Source: Peptococcus niger
GTDB taxonomy: Bacteria > Bacillota > Peptococcia > Peptococcales > Peptococcaceae
NCBI RefSeq assembly: GCF_900101835.1
Contig: NZ_FNAF01000002.1
Span: 183,188 to 247,187, forward strand
Reading direction: 5' to 3'
Length of the DNA stretch: 64,000 nt
Program-made: the position numbers and the translations under genes
The notes under the pieces: generated by a model
Told to the model about the DNA's origin: nothing
The model's database searches: none
The model's input: the letters and a program-made list of their open reading frames with translations, nothing else
Shown here: positions 31,238 through 40,626 of the stretch, piece by piece
Layout of the letters: each line of letters starts with the position of its first letter
Position numbering within the stretch: position 1 is the stretch's first letter

Positions 31238-33987
31238 ATATAGTCGGTATTCTCTTTTAGCCAGGTATTTAGTTGGCTGCAAATCTCGGCCATATCGGCG
31301 GTGATAAGCGGTTGTTCCGGTAAAGAGCCGATGAATTGGCGGCCGTAGTTTTTATTCAGCAGCCGGTTGTCCAAAATGACGATGGCGCCATGGTCTCGAC
31401 CGGAACGGATGAGGCGGCCGGCGCCTTGGCGGAAACGTAAAATGGCATGGGGCAGGCTCAGCTTGGCAAAGGCGCTTTTGCCTTGGGCTTCAAGGCGTTC
31501 GGACCGGGCGCTTTCTACAGGCATGGTGGGCGGGGCAAAGGGCAGCTTGGCGATGACCACTGTGCGCAAATGGGCGCCGGGCACATCAACGCCTTCCCAA
31601 AAGCTGGAGGCGCCAAGGACGACGGTCTTACGCTTTCTCTGCATGGTGGCGATGATGCTGGACCGGTTGCCGTCCTGGCCATGTCCGAGGATGGTGTAGT
31701 CTTTCAGGTTGCGGTCTTTTTTCAGGGCAAAGTAGACCCGGTTGAGCATGGCGTAGCTGGTGAAGAGCACCAGCATATCGCCGTCTACCGCCGGAATCAA
31801 GGCGGCCAGGTCCCGGGCCACGTTGTAGGAATAGTCCATGTCACTGACCTTGGAATAATCCGGGTGGTCGGTCGGGATGGCAATCAGCGATTGATGGGCA
31901 TAATCAAAGGGGGCTGCGCAGATAAAGGAAACGTAGCTTTCCGGGTCCAGCAGGTATTTCTCAGCGGTAAAGGTCAGTTGGCGGTTGACCGCCAGGGTGG
32001 CTGAGGTCAGAATGACGCTGTCCTTGGCGTTGAACAGGCCTTCTTTCAAGAGGGGGGCGATGTCGATCCGGGCGCTGTAGAGGAGCAGGTTTTTGCCCCA
32101 GCCGGCGTCAATGCTTTTCAGCCAGTGGACGTAGTCTGTGTTTTCGCCGGACAAGAGGGTTTCCAATTGGGTCAGGGCTTCTTTAAAGGTGTCCAGGGAA
32201 AAGAGCAGCTCTCGGGCGATTCCCTCTAAATCTTCCGCTTCGCGAACGCGGTCTAAGAGCCGGTTGCCAGTGCGGGTAAAGGCGGTTAAGAGGTTCAGCA
32301 AGGTGCTCAGTTCGCCGGCCAGGTCCTGCCACCAGGCTTGATGGCGGACCTTGTCTGTCAGGCGTTTATCGGATACCCGCTGGAGTTCGGGCAAACCGGC
32401 ACTGTGGGCAATAAGGGCTTTTAGGCGATTTTCCAGGTCCTCTGCATCTTGCCGGAGCTCGGTGACGCGGCTGTCTATTTCAACCGTATCAAAGACAAGT
32501 TCCGGGGCGCTTTGCGCTTTGACCTTCAGACGGTTTAAGATGCCCTGGGGGCGCTTTAAGGCGGCCATGGACTTGCGGAGCAATTCTAAATCAATGGTGT
32601 CGGTCCACTGGCGGGTGGCCTCATCTTCCAGGTGATGGGCCTCGTCAATGATGACCTGGTCGTACTGGGGAAGGATGCCGCCGTCGTGTTTTAAGTCCTG
32701 GAGGAGGAGGGAATGGTTGACGATGATGACCTGGCTTTTTTCCGCGGCCCGTCTATTGTTGAAGTAATAGCAGTCGTTAAAGTGGGGGCAGCGGCGGTTT
32801 AAGCAGGTATCGGCAGTGGCGGCGACGCCTTGCCAATATTGGTGTTCCAGCTTGTTGAAATTCAGGCGTTCCTTGTCACCGGTCGGGTCGGTTTCCAAAT
32901 GGCGAATCAGGGCGGCCAGGAAGATGCGCTCGGTATCTGCCAAGTTATCCACGTTTTTTAGGCTTTGTAAAAAACGCCGACGGCAGAGGTAGTTGCTCCG
33001 CCCCTTGCTGATGGTGGCTTCGAAGGGAAAGCCCAGGGCTTTCCGCAAAAAGGGAATATCCTGCCGGTAAAGTTGTTCCTGTAAGGTGATGGTGGCCGTG
33101 GAGACGATCAAATGGCTGTCGTTTTCGTAACTCCAGAGTAGGGCCGGGACCAAGTAGGCAAAGCTTTTGCCGGTGCCGGTGCCGGCCTCAATGATGGCGT
33201 GGCGCCGGGTTTCCAAGGCCTTGCTGATGGCCGAGAGCATGGCCGACTGTTCCGGCCGCTCTTCGTAGGCCTGGTGGGCGGCGGCCATCAGGCCGTCGGC
33301 GGCAAAAAAATCCGCTGCATGGGCAAAATCCAGTTGAGGGGTCCCGGCAGTATGCCAGTCCGGCAGGGCTTCAGGCTTGGGCTCGGCAGGACAGCAGAGG
33401 GGGACAGCGGCCTCTAAAAGCCGGCGCAGGGGGGTGTTGACCGCCAGGACATTGGCCATATCCTGCAAGACAAAGGGGTCGGTGCGCAAAATTTCAGCGT
33501 AAAGCCGTTGGGTGACGGCCGCGGCCACATAGGCATCGTTCAGTGCGCGGTGGTGGCCCGGGTCCTCAACGCCCAGGTCTGCGGCGATAGCAACCAGCTT
33601 GTAGCTGGTTAAGCTGGGCATGAAAAGCTTGGCAATATCATGAGAATCCAGCCAGTCGTTGGGCAAGTCGCGACCGAAGGCATAATTTAAGCGGGCCCGG
33701 TCAAAGGGGGCGTTGTGGGCCAGCAGGAGCCGGCCCTCTAACTTTTCCGCCACTTCATCGCAAATATCCTCCCAGGCGGGAGCGTCCTCAAGCATGCGGG
33801 GGGTAATGCCGGTCAGTCTTGTGATTTCTCGCGGCAAGGGTTTGGTGGGTTTGACAAAACGCTGCCATTGATCGACGATCTTATCGCCATTGACAAATAC
33901 CAGGCCGATTTCAATGATCTCAGCGTCTTGTTCCAGCCCGGTGGTTTCTAAGTCCAGGGCAACATAGCGATCAAAACCGGTAATCAT
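31222..33987 (-). CDS. dinG: DinG-type helicase fused to a DEDDh exonuclease
   Basis: A 921-residue fusion protein. Residues about 8-175 form a DnaQ-like 3'-5' exonuclease (ALDLETTGL, then LLAHNAPFDRARL, and GHHRALNDAYVAA). The rest is an XPD/DinG superfamily 2 helicase: Walker A EAGTGTGKSFAY, DEAHHLEDEA, and C-terminal motifs FWEGVDVPG and RQGAGRLIRS. Cysteines at NYLCRRR and CLNRRCPHFNDC could bind a 4Fe-4S cluster, as in E. coli DinG, whereas some Gram-positive DinG proteins lack it. Probable role: unwinding repair or R-loop intermediates. ATGA overlap with ahcY. Confidence 0.9.
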   Translation of the reverse strand: MITGFDRYVALDLETTGLEQDAEIIEIGLVFVNGDKIVDQWQRFVKPTKPLPREITRLTGITPRMLEDAPAWEDICDEVAEKLEGRLLLAHNAPFDRARLNYAFGRDLPNDWLDSHDIAKLFMPSLTSYKLVAIAADLGVEDPGHHRALNDAYVAAAVTQRLYAEILRTDPFVLQDMANVLAVNTPLRRLLEAAVPLCCPAEPKPEALPDWHTAGTPQLDFAHAADFFAADGLMAAAHQAYEERPEQSAMLSAISKALETRRHAIIEAGTGTGKSFAYLVPALLWSYENDSHLIVSTATITLQEQLYRQDIPFLRKALGFPFEATISKGRSNYLCRRRFLQSLKNVDNLADTERIFLAALIRHLETDPTGDKERLNFNKLEHQYWQGVAATADTCLNRRCPHFNDCYYFNNRRAAEKSQVIIVNHSLLLQDLKHDGGILPQYDQVIIDEAHHLEDEATRQWTDTIDLELLRKSMAALKRPQGILNRLKVKAQSAPELVFDTVEIDSRVTELRQDAEDLENRLKALIAHSAGLPELQRVSDKRLTDKVRHQAWWQDLAGELSTLLNLLTAFTRTGNRLLDRVREAEDLEGIARELLFSLDTFKEALTQLETLLSGENTDYVHWLKSIDAGWGKNLLLYSARIDIAPLLKEGLFNAKDSVILTSATLAVNRQLTFTAEKYLLDPESYVSFICAAPFDYAHQSLIAIPTDHPDYSKVSDMDYSYNVARDLAALIPAVDGDMLVLFTSYAMLNRVYFALKKDRNLKDYTILGHGQDGNRSSIIATMQRKRKTVVLGASSFWEGVDVPGAHLRTVVIAKLPFAPPTMPVESARSERLEAQGKSAFAKLSLPHAILRFRQGAGRLIRSGRDHGAIVILDNRLLNKNYGRQFIGSLPEQPLITADMAEICSQLNTWLKENTDYIKNRP

Positions 33988-35228
33988 ACGAGGGACCAGC
34001 TGTTTAGATAGGCGGCCTGGTCATCGGTCAAGGCATCAATGGCAATGCCCAGGGCCTTCAGCTTGATGGTGGCCACTTGCCGGTCGATGGCGGCCGGCAC
34101 CTGGTAGAGGCCGGCTGCCGGTCGCTTATCCACCAGTTCCTTTAAGGATAAGACTTGCAGGCCGAAGGTAAGGTCCATAATTTCTGCCGGATGCCCATCC
34201 CCGGCGGCCAAGTTCACCAGGCGCCCTTCGGCAAGCAGGTAGACCTGCCGTCCGTCTGCCAGGGTATAGGCGTCAATGTTGGGCTTGACCCGGCGGATGT
34301 CGGTGGCCAAATCGGCCAAGGCGGCCTTGTTGATTTCCACGTCAAAATGGCCGGCGTTGCAGAGGATGGCCCCGTCTTTCAAGGCGGTCATGGCATCCCG
34401 GTCAATGACGTGACGGTTGCCGGTGACGGTGATGAAGACATCGCCCAGGGGGGCGGCTTCCACCAGGGGCATGACGCGGAACCCGTCCATCATGGCTTCA
34501 ATGGCCTTGATCGGGTCCACTTCCGTGACGATGACGCGGGCGCCCAGGCCCTTGGCGCGCATGGCAACCCCCTTGCCGCACCAGCCGTAGCCGATGACCA
34601 CGCAGGTGGTGCCGGCCACGACCAGGTTGGTGGCGCGCATGATGGCGCTCCAGACAGACTCGCCGGTGCCGTAACGGTTATCGAAAAAATATTTCATTTG
34701 GGCATTGTTGACAGCAATCATCGGGATGTTCAGGTCACCCTTGGCGGCCATGGCGTTTAAGCGGACAATGCCGGTGGTGGTTTCTTCACAACCACCGATA
34801 ATGTCCTTCAAGCCGTCGGCATAGGCTTCATGCAGCAATTGGGTAAAATCGCCGCCGTCATCAATGTACAGGTCCGGCTTAAAATCGGCCAGGTGCTGGA
34901 TATAATCCTTGTATTCTTCCGGGCTGCAACCGTGCGTGGCAAAGGCGGTGATGCCTTCTTTGACCAAGGCGGCCACCACATCGTCCTGGGTGGACAGGGG
35001 GTTGGACCCGGCGACGGCCACTTCGGCCCCGCCCGCTTGAATGACCAGGGCCATGTAAGCGGTTTTGGCCTCCAAATGAAGGCAGATGGCCACCTTCTTG
35101 CCGGCGAAGGGCAAGTCGGCTTTAAAGCGCTCTTCAAGGGTATTTAAAATGGGCATGTGGGCTTTTACCCAGTTGATTTTGTCATAGCCGGCAGGGGCCA
35201 GGGCAAGGTCGCGGATAATACTCGTCAT
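33984..35228 (-). CDS. ahcY: Adenosylhomocysteinase
   Basis: NAD-dependent enzyme that hydrolyses S-adenosylhomocysteine to adenosine and homocysteine in the methyl cycle. The 414-residue product is the shorter form without the roughly 40-residue insertion, and ends near LNSW as in thermophile/archaeal types. Motifs: HLEAKTA, GCEETTTGIVRL, NNAQMKYFFDNRYGTGES (catalytic Lys and Asp), the NAD loop VIGYGWCGKGVA, and NAGHFDVEI. AAAGGAG lies before the ATG. Coupled by ATGA to dinG downstream, an unexpected partnership. Confidence 0.96.
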   Translation of the reverse strand: MTSIIRDLALAPAGYDKINWVKAHMPILNTLEERFKADLPFAGKKVAICLHLEAKTAYMALVIQAGGAEVAVAGSNPLSTQDDVVAALVKEGITAFATHGCSPEEYKDYIQHLADFKPDLYIDDGGDFTQLLHEAYADGLKDIIGGCEETTTGIVRLNAMAAKGDLNIPMIAVNNAQMKYFFDNRYGTGESVWSAIMRATNLVVAGTTCVVIGYGWCGKGVAMRAKGLGARVIVTEVDPIKAIEAMMDGFRVMPLVEAAPLGDVFITVTGNRHVIDRDAMTALKDGAILCNAGHFDVEINKAALADLATDIRRVKPNIDAYTLADGRQVYLLAEGRLVNLAAGDGHPAEIMDLTFGLQVLSLKELVDKRPAAGLYQVPAAIDRQVATIKLKALGIAIDALTDDQAAYLNSWSLV

Positions 35229-35328
35229 GTAAGACTCCTTTCGTGGGCAGCGGATGCGTCAGCCATATTATAAAATGAACGTCCGGGCGGTGCAAGGGTG
35301 CAGGCCGCTGCCGTATCCTGTAAAATGC

Positions 35329-35357
35329 TTGCAGGGGCGGGACAGGAACAGTATAAT
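35329..35357 (+). promoter_or_regulatory. Promoter of the pyr operon
   Basis: TTGCAG (35329-35334) and TATAAT (35352-35357) are exactly 17 bp apart. The expected start site is about 35364, at the foot of the hairpin that follows. Confidence 0.8.
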
Positions 35358-35363
35358 AAATGT

Positions 35364-35393
35364 AAGTCCGAGCCACGCGGCTCGGACTTTTAT
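35364..35393 (+). promoter_or_regulatory. 5' hairpin with U-run in the pyr operon leader
   Basis: A perfect 11-bp stem AAGTCCGAGCC/GGCTCGGACTT with loop ACGC and TTTTAT, placed between the promoter and the pyrB ribosome site. Only a divergent gene lies upstream, so it is not the terminator of another operon. It could attenuate or stabilise the pyr mRNA. No obvious PyrR-binding loop is present. Confidence 0.65.
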
Positions 35394-35414
35394 CAAGAAA
35401 TTAGGAGGTAGGCA

Positions 35415-36329
35415 ATGATTGGTCGACACCTGCTCACGATTGATCAGCTGACCACTGACGATATAGAGCATATCTTCAGTGTGGCGCGCGATATGCGCGA
35501 GCGGCTGGACAGTTCACGCAAAAAACGGGACGATTTGCATGGTCGGGCCGTGATTAATTTATTTTATGAAAACAGCACCCGTACCCGGACCTCCTTTGAA
35601 TTGGCGGCCAAGTACTTGAGCGCCGATGTGGTCAATATCGTCTCAAGTGCCTCAAGCGTTCAAAAGGGAGAGTCTTTGAAGGATACCGCTGCCACCTTAA
35701 ACCGCTTAAAGCCGGACTGCATTATTATGCGCCACCCGGCCAGCGGTGCGCATAGGGTCTTGAGCGCTAACGTAGATTCCCTGGTCATCAACGGCGGGGA
35801 CGGGACTCACGCCCATCCCACCCAGGCCTTATTGGACGGCTTGACGATTAGCGACCATAAGGGCGATTTTTCCAAATTAACCGTGGCCATTATCGGCGAT
35901 ATATTGCACTCGCGCGTGGCGCGGTCAAATATTGCCCTGCTGCGTAAATACGGGGCCACCATTAAAGTGGCCGGCCCGCGCACGCTGATTCCCAACGTCT
36001 TGAACGATTGGGGCGTGACCGTCTGTCCGCATATGGAGGCGGCCTGTCGGGACGCAGATGTGGTGATGATGCTGCGCATTCAGTTGGAGCGACAGCATGC
36101 GGGCTTTTTCCCTTCGGTAGAGGAATACGCCCATTTTTACGAGTTGAATCCAGCGCGGTTGGGCCTGGCCAAGCCGGACTGCATCGTCCTGCACCCGGGG
36201 CCGATTAACCGCGGCCTTGAAATAGAACCGTCGGTGGCAGACGGTGACCGGTCCTTGATCAACGAGCAGGTAACCAACGGGCTGGCAATACGCATGGCGT
36301 TGTTAAAAATCATGACAGAGGAGGCCTAG
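35415..36329 (+). CDS. pyrB: Aspartate carbamoyltransferase, catalytic chain
   Basis: First committed enzyme of pyrimidine synthesis: carbamoyl phosphate plus aspartate gives carbamoyl aspartate. 304 residues, normal length. The carbamoyl-phosphate motif FYENSTRTRTSFE (residues about 51-63), QKGESLKDT, MRHPASGA and HPTQALLDGL are all present, as is the C-terminal LHPGPINRG. AGGAGG lies 6 nt before the ATG. No pyrI is present. It opens the operon pyrB-C-K-D-F-E; pyrC starts 2 nt after its stop. Confidence 0.97.
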   Translation: MIGRHLLTIDQLTTDDIEHIFSVARDMRERLDSSRKKRDDLHGRAVINLFYENSTRTRTSFELAAKYLSADVVNIVSSASSVQKGESLKDTAATLNRLKPDCIIMRHPASGAHRVLSANVDSLVINGGDGTHAHPTQALLDGLTISDHKGDFSKLTVAIIGDILHSRVARSNIALLRKYGATIKVAGPRTLIPNVLNDWGVTVCPHMEAACRDADVVMMLRIQLERQHAGFFPSVEEYAHFYELNPARLGLAKPDCIVLHPGPINRGLEIEPSVADGDRSLINEQVTNGLAIRMALLKIMTEEA

Positions 36330-36330
36330 C

Positions 36331-37632
36331 ATGTTATTAAGAAACGGACACCTGGTAGATCCCGGGCAGGCCATTGACGGCGTGACGGATATTCGCATTG
36401 AGGGAGATCATATTGCTGAAGTGGGGCCGGATTTGCCGGTTAAACCGGGCGAAGAGATGATGGACCTGGCAGGCCTGTATGTCATTCCCGGCTTAATTGA
36501 CCTGCACGTGCACTTACGGGACCCGGGCCATGAGGACTCGGAAGACCTGGAAAGCGGTAGCCGGGCAGCCATCGCCGGTGGTTTTACAACGGTGGTGGCC
36601 ATGCCGAATACAGACCCGGTTATTGATAATGTGCCCATGGCCACCTATATTCAGGAAAAATCCAGACGGCTGGGCTATGCAGACGTGATTCCCTCGGCGG
36701 CCATTACCAAGGGGGAAATGGGGAAGGAAATTACGGAAATCGGCATGTTAAAAGAAGCCGGTGTGCCCGCTTTTACCGATGACGGCAAAACAGTCATGGA
36801 CGCCGGCGTCCTGCGCAATGCCATGGATTACGGCGTCCCCTTCGATGTGCTCTTTATGGAGCATTGCGAAGACCCTTACTTGCGTGACCGCGGCGTTATG
36901 AATGAGGGGCAGGTGGCCACTGAACTGGGCCTTTTCGGGGCGCCGAAAGAGGCGGAAGAAATTATTATTATGCGCGACATTATGTTGGCTGAACTGACCG
37001 GGGCCCGGCTGCACATTCAGCACTTGTCGACGGCGCGCGGCCTGGACATGGTGCGGACGGCTAAGGCCAAGGGCCTGCCCGTCAGCTGTGAAGTGACCCC
37101 CCACCACCTGTTTTTAACGGAAGAAACCGTGCGGGGTTATAATACCCTGGCCAAGGTCGCCCCGCCCTTGCGGACGGCTGAAGACAATGCGGCGCTTATT
37201 GACGGCCTGCGTGACGGTACCGTCGATTGCATTGCCACAGACCATGCGCCTCATGCTGCCGAATTTAAAGATTGTGAATTTGTCCGGGCCCGCTTTGGGA
37301 TCTCCTCCATTGAAGTGGCCTTTCCCCTGGCTTGGACCCGGTTGGTGGGCAGCGGGCAATTGACCTTGAGCGATTTGGTGCGCCTGATGAGTGCCAGACC
37401 GGCCCAGTTGCTGGGCTTGGAACGGGGGAGTCTGATTCCGGGCTATTTGGCGGATATCCTGGTCTTTGACCCGACGACAGAGCGGGCAGTGGATCCGTCG
37501 ACCTTTTACAGCAAGGGGAAAAATTGCCCCTATACCGGTGAGCAGCTCTCCGGCTGGCCGGTCCATGTCTTGCGCGCCGGCAAAGCGATTTTGCAGGATG
37601 GTAAAATCATTGAGCGGAGTGAAACCGTATGA
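36331..37632 (+). CDS. pyrC: Dihydroorotase (class I)
   Basis: Zinc metalloenzyme that cyclises carbamoyl aspartate to dihydroorotate. 433 residues, in the class I range. Metal-binding DLHVHLRDPG (about residue 60), HCEDP, HIQHLST and DCIATDHAPHA with the catalytic Asp are visible, as is the C-terminal GYLADILVFDP. The ATG has GGAGG upstream within the pyrB end. The stop overlaps pyrK by ATGA. Confidence 0.97.
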   Translation: MLLRNGHLVDPGQAIDGVTDIRIEGDHIAEVGPDLPVKPGEEMMDLAGLYVIPGLIDLHVHLRDPGHEDSEDLESGSRAAIAGGFTTVVAMPNTDPVIDNVPMATYIQEKSRRLGYADVIPSAAITKGEMGKEITEIGMLKEAGVPAFTDDGKTVMDAGVLRNAMDYGVPFDVLFMEHCEDPYLRDRGVMNEGQVATELGLFGAPKEAEEIIIMRDIMLAELTGARLHIQHLSTARGLDMVRTAKAKGLPVSCEVTPHHLFLTEETVRGYNTLAKVAPPLRTAEDNAALIDGLRDGTVDCIATDHAPHAAEFKDCEFVRARFGISSIEVAFPLAWTRLVGSGQLTLSDLVRLMSARPAQLLGLERGSLIPGYLADILVFDPTTERAVDPSTFYSKGKNCPYTGEQLSGWPVHVLRAGKAILQDGKIIERSETV

Positions 37633-38405
37633 GCGATAAGGTCTTTCGCACCTGCCCGATTACCCGCTTAGAGCGGTTCGGGCGCGAAACCGTTTTGTGG
37701 ATTCAAGCGCCGGACATTGCCGCCAAGGCGGTGGCAGGGCAGTTTGTCATGGTCGGCTTGCCGCGCCCCCGGGCTAATTTTTTAAAACGGGCCATCAGCA
37801 TTCATGCGATAGACGGGGCGGAAGTAGCGCTGGCCGTTTTGACGGTGGGTGATGTCAGTGTTGCCCTGAGCCGGTTGACGGTGGGTGATCCTGTTGAAGT
37901 CATCGGCCCCCTGGGGAATGGCTTTGACTTGGACATCCAAGGGCGGCCGGTGGCCATGGTGGCCGGCGGGATCGGGCATGCGCCCTTCCGCTTTTTGGCG
38001 GCGGCCTTGGCGGACCAGACGAAAGACATCACCCTTTACGCAGGCGGTCGGGACCGGGCAGCCCTGTCCGGCTTGGGCTGGGCGGACAAAATGGGCCTGA
38101 AAACGGTTTTGGCCAGTGAAGACGGCTCCATCGGGCAAGGCGGTTATGTGACCGACTTGCTCGGCGACCTGTCGCCTGCTACGCAAGTGTATGTTTGTGG
38201 GCCCTTGCCCATGCTGCGCTCTGTCCAGGCCCTGGCCTTGGCCCGCGCCATTCCCTGCCAGCTGTCGCTGGAAGGGAAGATGGCCTGTGGGGTCGGGGTA
38301 TGCCTGGGCTGTACCTGCGCCCGTCCTGACCCGACCGAGGCGTATGCGAAAGTATGTACCGATGGACCGGTTTTTTGGGCGGAGGAGGTCAAACTGGATG
38401 GTTGA
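37629..38405 (+). CDS. pyrK: Dihydroorotate dehydrogenase B, electron-transfer subunit
   Basis: FAD and 2Fe-2S protein that passes electrons from PyrD to NAD+. 258 residues. FAD motif RAISIHAIDG (about residue 55), pyridine nucleotide motif VAGGIGHAPFRFL, CGPLPML, and the iron-sulfur ligands CGVGVCLGCTC with a later cysteine in KVCTDGPVF. Its presence with a class 1B PyrD means the step uses NAD+. ATGA overlap upstream and an 8-nt overlap with pyrD downstream. Confidence 0.95.
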   Translation: MSDKVFRTCPITRLERFGRETVLWIQAPDIAAKAVAGQFVMVGLPRPRANFLKRAISIHAIDGAEVALAVLTVGDVSVALSRLTVGDPVEVIGPLGNGFDLDIQGRPVAMVAGGIGHAPFRFLAAALADQTKDITLYAGGRDRAALSGLGWADKMGLKTVLASEDGSIGQGGYVTDLLGDLSPATQVYVCGPLPMLRSVQALALARAIPCQLSLEGKMACGVGVCLGCTCARPDPTEAYAKVCTDGPVFWAEEVKLDG

Positions 38406-39339
38406 TTTAAGGGTTGATTTTTGCGGGTTGACGTTTAAAAACCCGGTCTCCACCGCCTCCGGCACCTATGGTTTTGCCACCGAATACGGGGCCTTTGTCC
38501 CTGTAGACCGGCTTGGCTCGGTTACCACAAAGGGATTGACCCTGGAACCGCGGCAAGGCAATCCCGGCCTGCGGGTTACGGAAACGCCGGCCGGCATGCT
38601 GAACTGCATCGGCTTGGAAAATCCCGGGGTGGATGCCTTTATTCGCGATATTCTGCCCCAGATGCGGGCCCGGTTGGCCGAGGCGGATACGAAAATCATT
38701 GCCAATATTAGCGGCAATACGGTAGACGATTACGCCCGTATGGCGGAAAAACTGGCGGCCTGCCCGGAAGTGGCCCTCTTGGAAGTCAATATTTCCTGTC
38801 CAAATGTCCGCGCCGGTGGGCTGGCCTTCGGGACCTCCTGTGCGCAGGCGGCAGAGGTATGCCGGGCGGTGAAGGGGGTTGCTGCCCAGCCGGTTGTTAT
38901 GAAATTGTCGCCGAATGTCACGGATGTGACGGAGATTGCCCTCGGTTTACAGGAGGCCGGCGCAGACGGCCTATCCATGATAAACACCCTGATGGGCATG
39001 GTCATTGACGTGGAAAAACAGCGGCCTCTCTTGGGAAATGTCACCGGCGGCCTGTCCGGACCGGCCATCCGTCCGGTCGGGGTACGGATGGTTTGGCAGG
39101 TGGCGCAGGCGGTGGACATTCCTATTTTGGCCATGGGGGGCATTGAAAAGACCCGGGACGCTTTGGAATATATCCTGGCCGGTGCCACCATGGTTGCGGT
39201 GGGGGCGGCCTCTTTTGCCGATCCGCTGGCGCCGATGGCGGTTGTAGACGGCCTGGAAGCCTATTGTGAAAGACACAGGGTTGCCCATGTGCGCGATTTG
39301 ATCGGCGCAGCCTGGAAGGAGGACAAGCGTGGGAACTGA
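38398..39339 (+). CDS. pyrD: Dihydroorotate dehydrogenase B, catalytic subunit
   Basis: FMN enzyme that oxidises dihydroorotate to orotate, class 1B. About 313 residues. Visible are KNPVSTASGTYGF, VTTKGLTLEPRQGN, NCIGLENPG, the class 1 catalytic cysteine in NISCPNVRAGG, VMKLSPNVTD and the FMN-phosphate motif AMGGIEKTRDALE. Start 38398 has GGAGGAGG 8 nt upstream; longer in-frame versions would overlap pyrK extensively. It overlaps pyrF by 11 nt. Confidence 0.96.
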   Translation: MVDLRVDFCGLTFKNPVSTASGTYGFATEYGAFVPVDRLGSVTTKGLTLEPRQGNPGLRVTETPAGMLNCIGLENPGVDAFIRDILPQMRARLAEADTKIIANISGNTVDDYARMAEKLAACPEVALLEVNISCPNVRAGGLAFGTSCAQAAEVCRAVKGVAAQPVVMKLSPNVTDVTEIALGLQEAGADGLSMINTLMGMVIDVEKQRPLLGNVTGGLSGPAIRPVGVRMVWQVAQAVDIPILAMGGIEKTRDALEYILAGATMVAVGAASFADPLAPMAVVDGLEAYCERHRVAHVRDLIGAAWKEDKRGN

Positions 39340-40045
39340 ATTGATCGTGGCCTTGGACTATAGCACTGCGGATGAAGCCCTCGACTTGGTGGATGAGCTG
39401 AAAGAGACGGTGGGCTGGTACAAGGTTGGTTTAGAATTATACTTAAATTCCGGCGGCCGCATCCTTAGTGAATTAAAAATGCGGCGCCGTCGGGTCTTTT
39501 TGGATTTGAAATTTCATGATATCCCCAATACCGTTCACCAAGCCGCCGCTTGGGCGGCAGGCACCGGGGTCGACTTGATTACGGTCCACGCCCTGGGCGG
39601 GCAGGAGATGATGCGGCGGGCTGCAGAAGGGGCGCGTGAAGGCGCTGCCCGGGCCGGGGTCAAAGTGCCGCAGGTGGTGGGGGTCACGGTTTTGACCAGC
39701 ATGGATAAGGCGGCTTTGGCCGCCGTCGGCATTCCGGATGCTCCGCAAATTGCGGTGCCCCGCTTGGCCAAGTTGGCCCAGGCGGCCGGCTTGGACGGGG
39801 TGGTCTGCTCCGGACAGGAACTGGCCCTCTTAAAAGACATGACCGCTCCCTTTGTCACCGTTTGCCCGGGGATTCGCCCGAAAGGGGCTTCAACAGATGA
39901 CCAAAGTCGGATTTTAACCCCGGCTCAGGCGGCGGCAGAAGGGGCTACATATATTGTTGTGGGGCGGCCGATTCGCTTGGCGGAAGATCCGGCCCAGGCA
40001 GCTCGGGCCATTGTTAAAGAATTAAGGGAAGGTGAGCAAAAATGA
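39329..40045 (+). CDS. pyrF: Orotidine 5'-phosphate decarboxylase
   Basis: Converts OMP to UMP. 238 residues, the short bacterial type. IVALDYSTADEAL opens the barrel, the catalytic Asp-Lys array is VFLDLKFHDIPNTV (about residues 56-69), and the phosphate loop is CPGIRPKGA with VVGRPI near the C-terminus. The GTG start at 39329 follows AAGGAGG and overlaps pyrD. The stop overlaps pyrE by ATGA. Confidence 0.96.
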   Translation: MGTELIVALDYSTADEALDLVDELKETVGWYKVGLELYLNSGGRILSELKMRRRRVFLDLKFHDIPNTVHQAAAWAAGTGVDLITVHALGGQEMMRRAAEGAREGAARAGVKVPQVVGVTVLTSMDKAALAAVGIPDAPQIAVPRLAKLAQAAGLDGVVCSGQELALLKDMTAPFVTVCPGIRPKGASTDDQSRILTPAQAAAEGATYIVVGRPIRLAEDPAQAARAIVKELREGEQK

Positions 40046-40626
40046 AAAAAGAAGAAGCCTTAGCCATTTTAGAAGAAACCGGAGCCTATCAACGAGGCCA
40101 TTTTAAATTGTCCAGTGGCCTGCACAGCGATGTTTACGTGCAGTGCGCCCAGCTGCTGATGCATCCGGCTCTAGCCGAACGGATTTGCCGTGAGGTGGCA
40201 GACCTGTGGCGGGACGACAAACCGGAAATGGTTGTAGGGCCGGCCATCGGCGGGATCCTAGTGGCCTATGAAGTGGGACGCGCCTTGCAGGTGCCGACAA
40301 TCTTTGCCGAACGGGAAAACGGCGTGATGACCTTACGGCGCGGCTTTGCACCCCATGTGACCAAGGGGATGCGGGTTTTGGTGACTGAAGATGTCCTCAC
40401 CACCGGCGGTTCGGCTCAAGAAGTGGTGGCCCTGTTGCAAGAACAAGGGGCTGAGGTCATCGGCGCCGCCTCGATCATTGATCGAACCCACGGCAATCAA
40501 GTCAAGCTCACCGTTCCCTACAGATCGCTCATCAGCCTGGAAGCGGGCACCTACCCACCGGAGGATTGCCCCCTCTGCGCTGAAGGCGCACCAATCAATA
40601 AACCGGGCAGCCGTCCGGGACTGTGA
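40042..40626 (+). CDS. pyrE: Orotate phosphoribosyltransferase
   Basis: Attaches orotate to PRPP to make OMP. 194 residues. The PRPP loop is VLVTEDVLTTGGSAQEV (about residue 113), and GHFKLSSGLHSDVYVQ and AIGGILVAYEVGRAL are typical of PyrE. The C-terminal CPLC is seen in many PyrE proteins of this branch. It ends the pyrimidine genes; its stop overlaps the GTG of hflX (GTGA), so hflX is tied to pyrimidine expression. Confidence 0.95.
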   Translation: MKKEEALAILEETGAYQRGHFKLSSGLHSDVYVQCAQLLMHPALAERICREVADLWRDDKPEMVVGPAIGGILVAYEVGRALQVPTIFAERENGVMTLRRGFAPHVTKGMRVLVTEDVLTTGGSAQEVVALLQEQGAEVIGAASIIDRTHGNQVKLTVPYRSLISLEAGTYPPEDCPLCAEGAPINKPGSRPGL

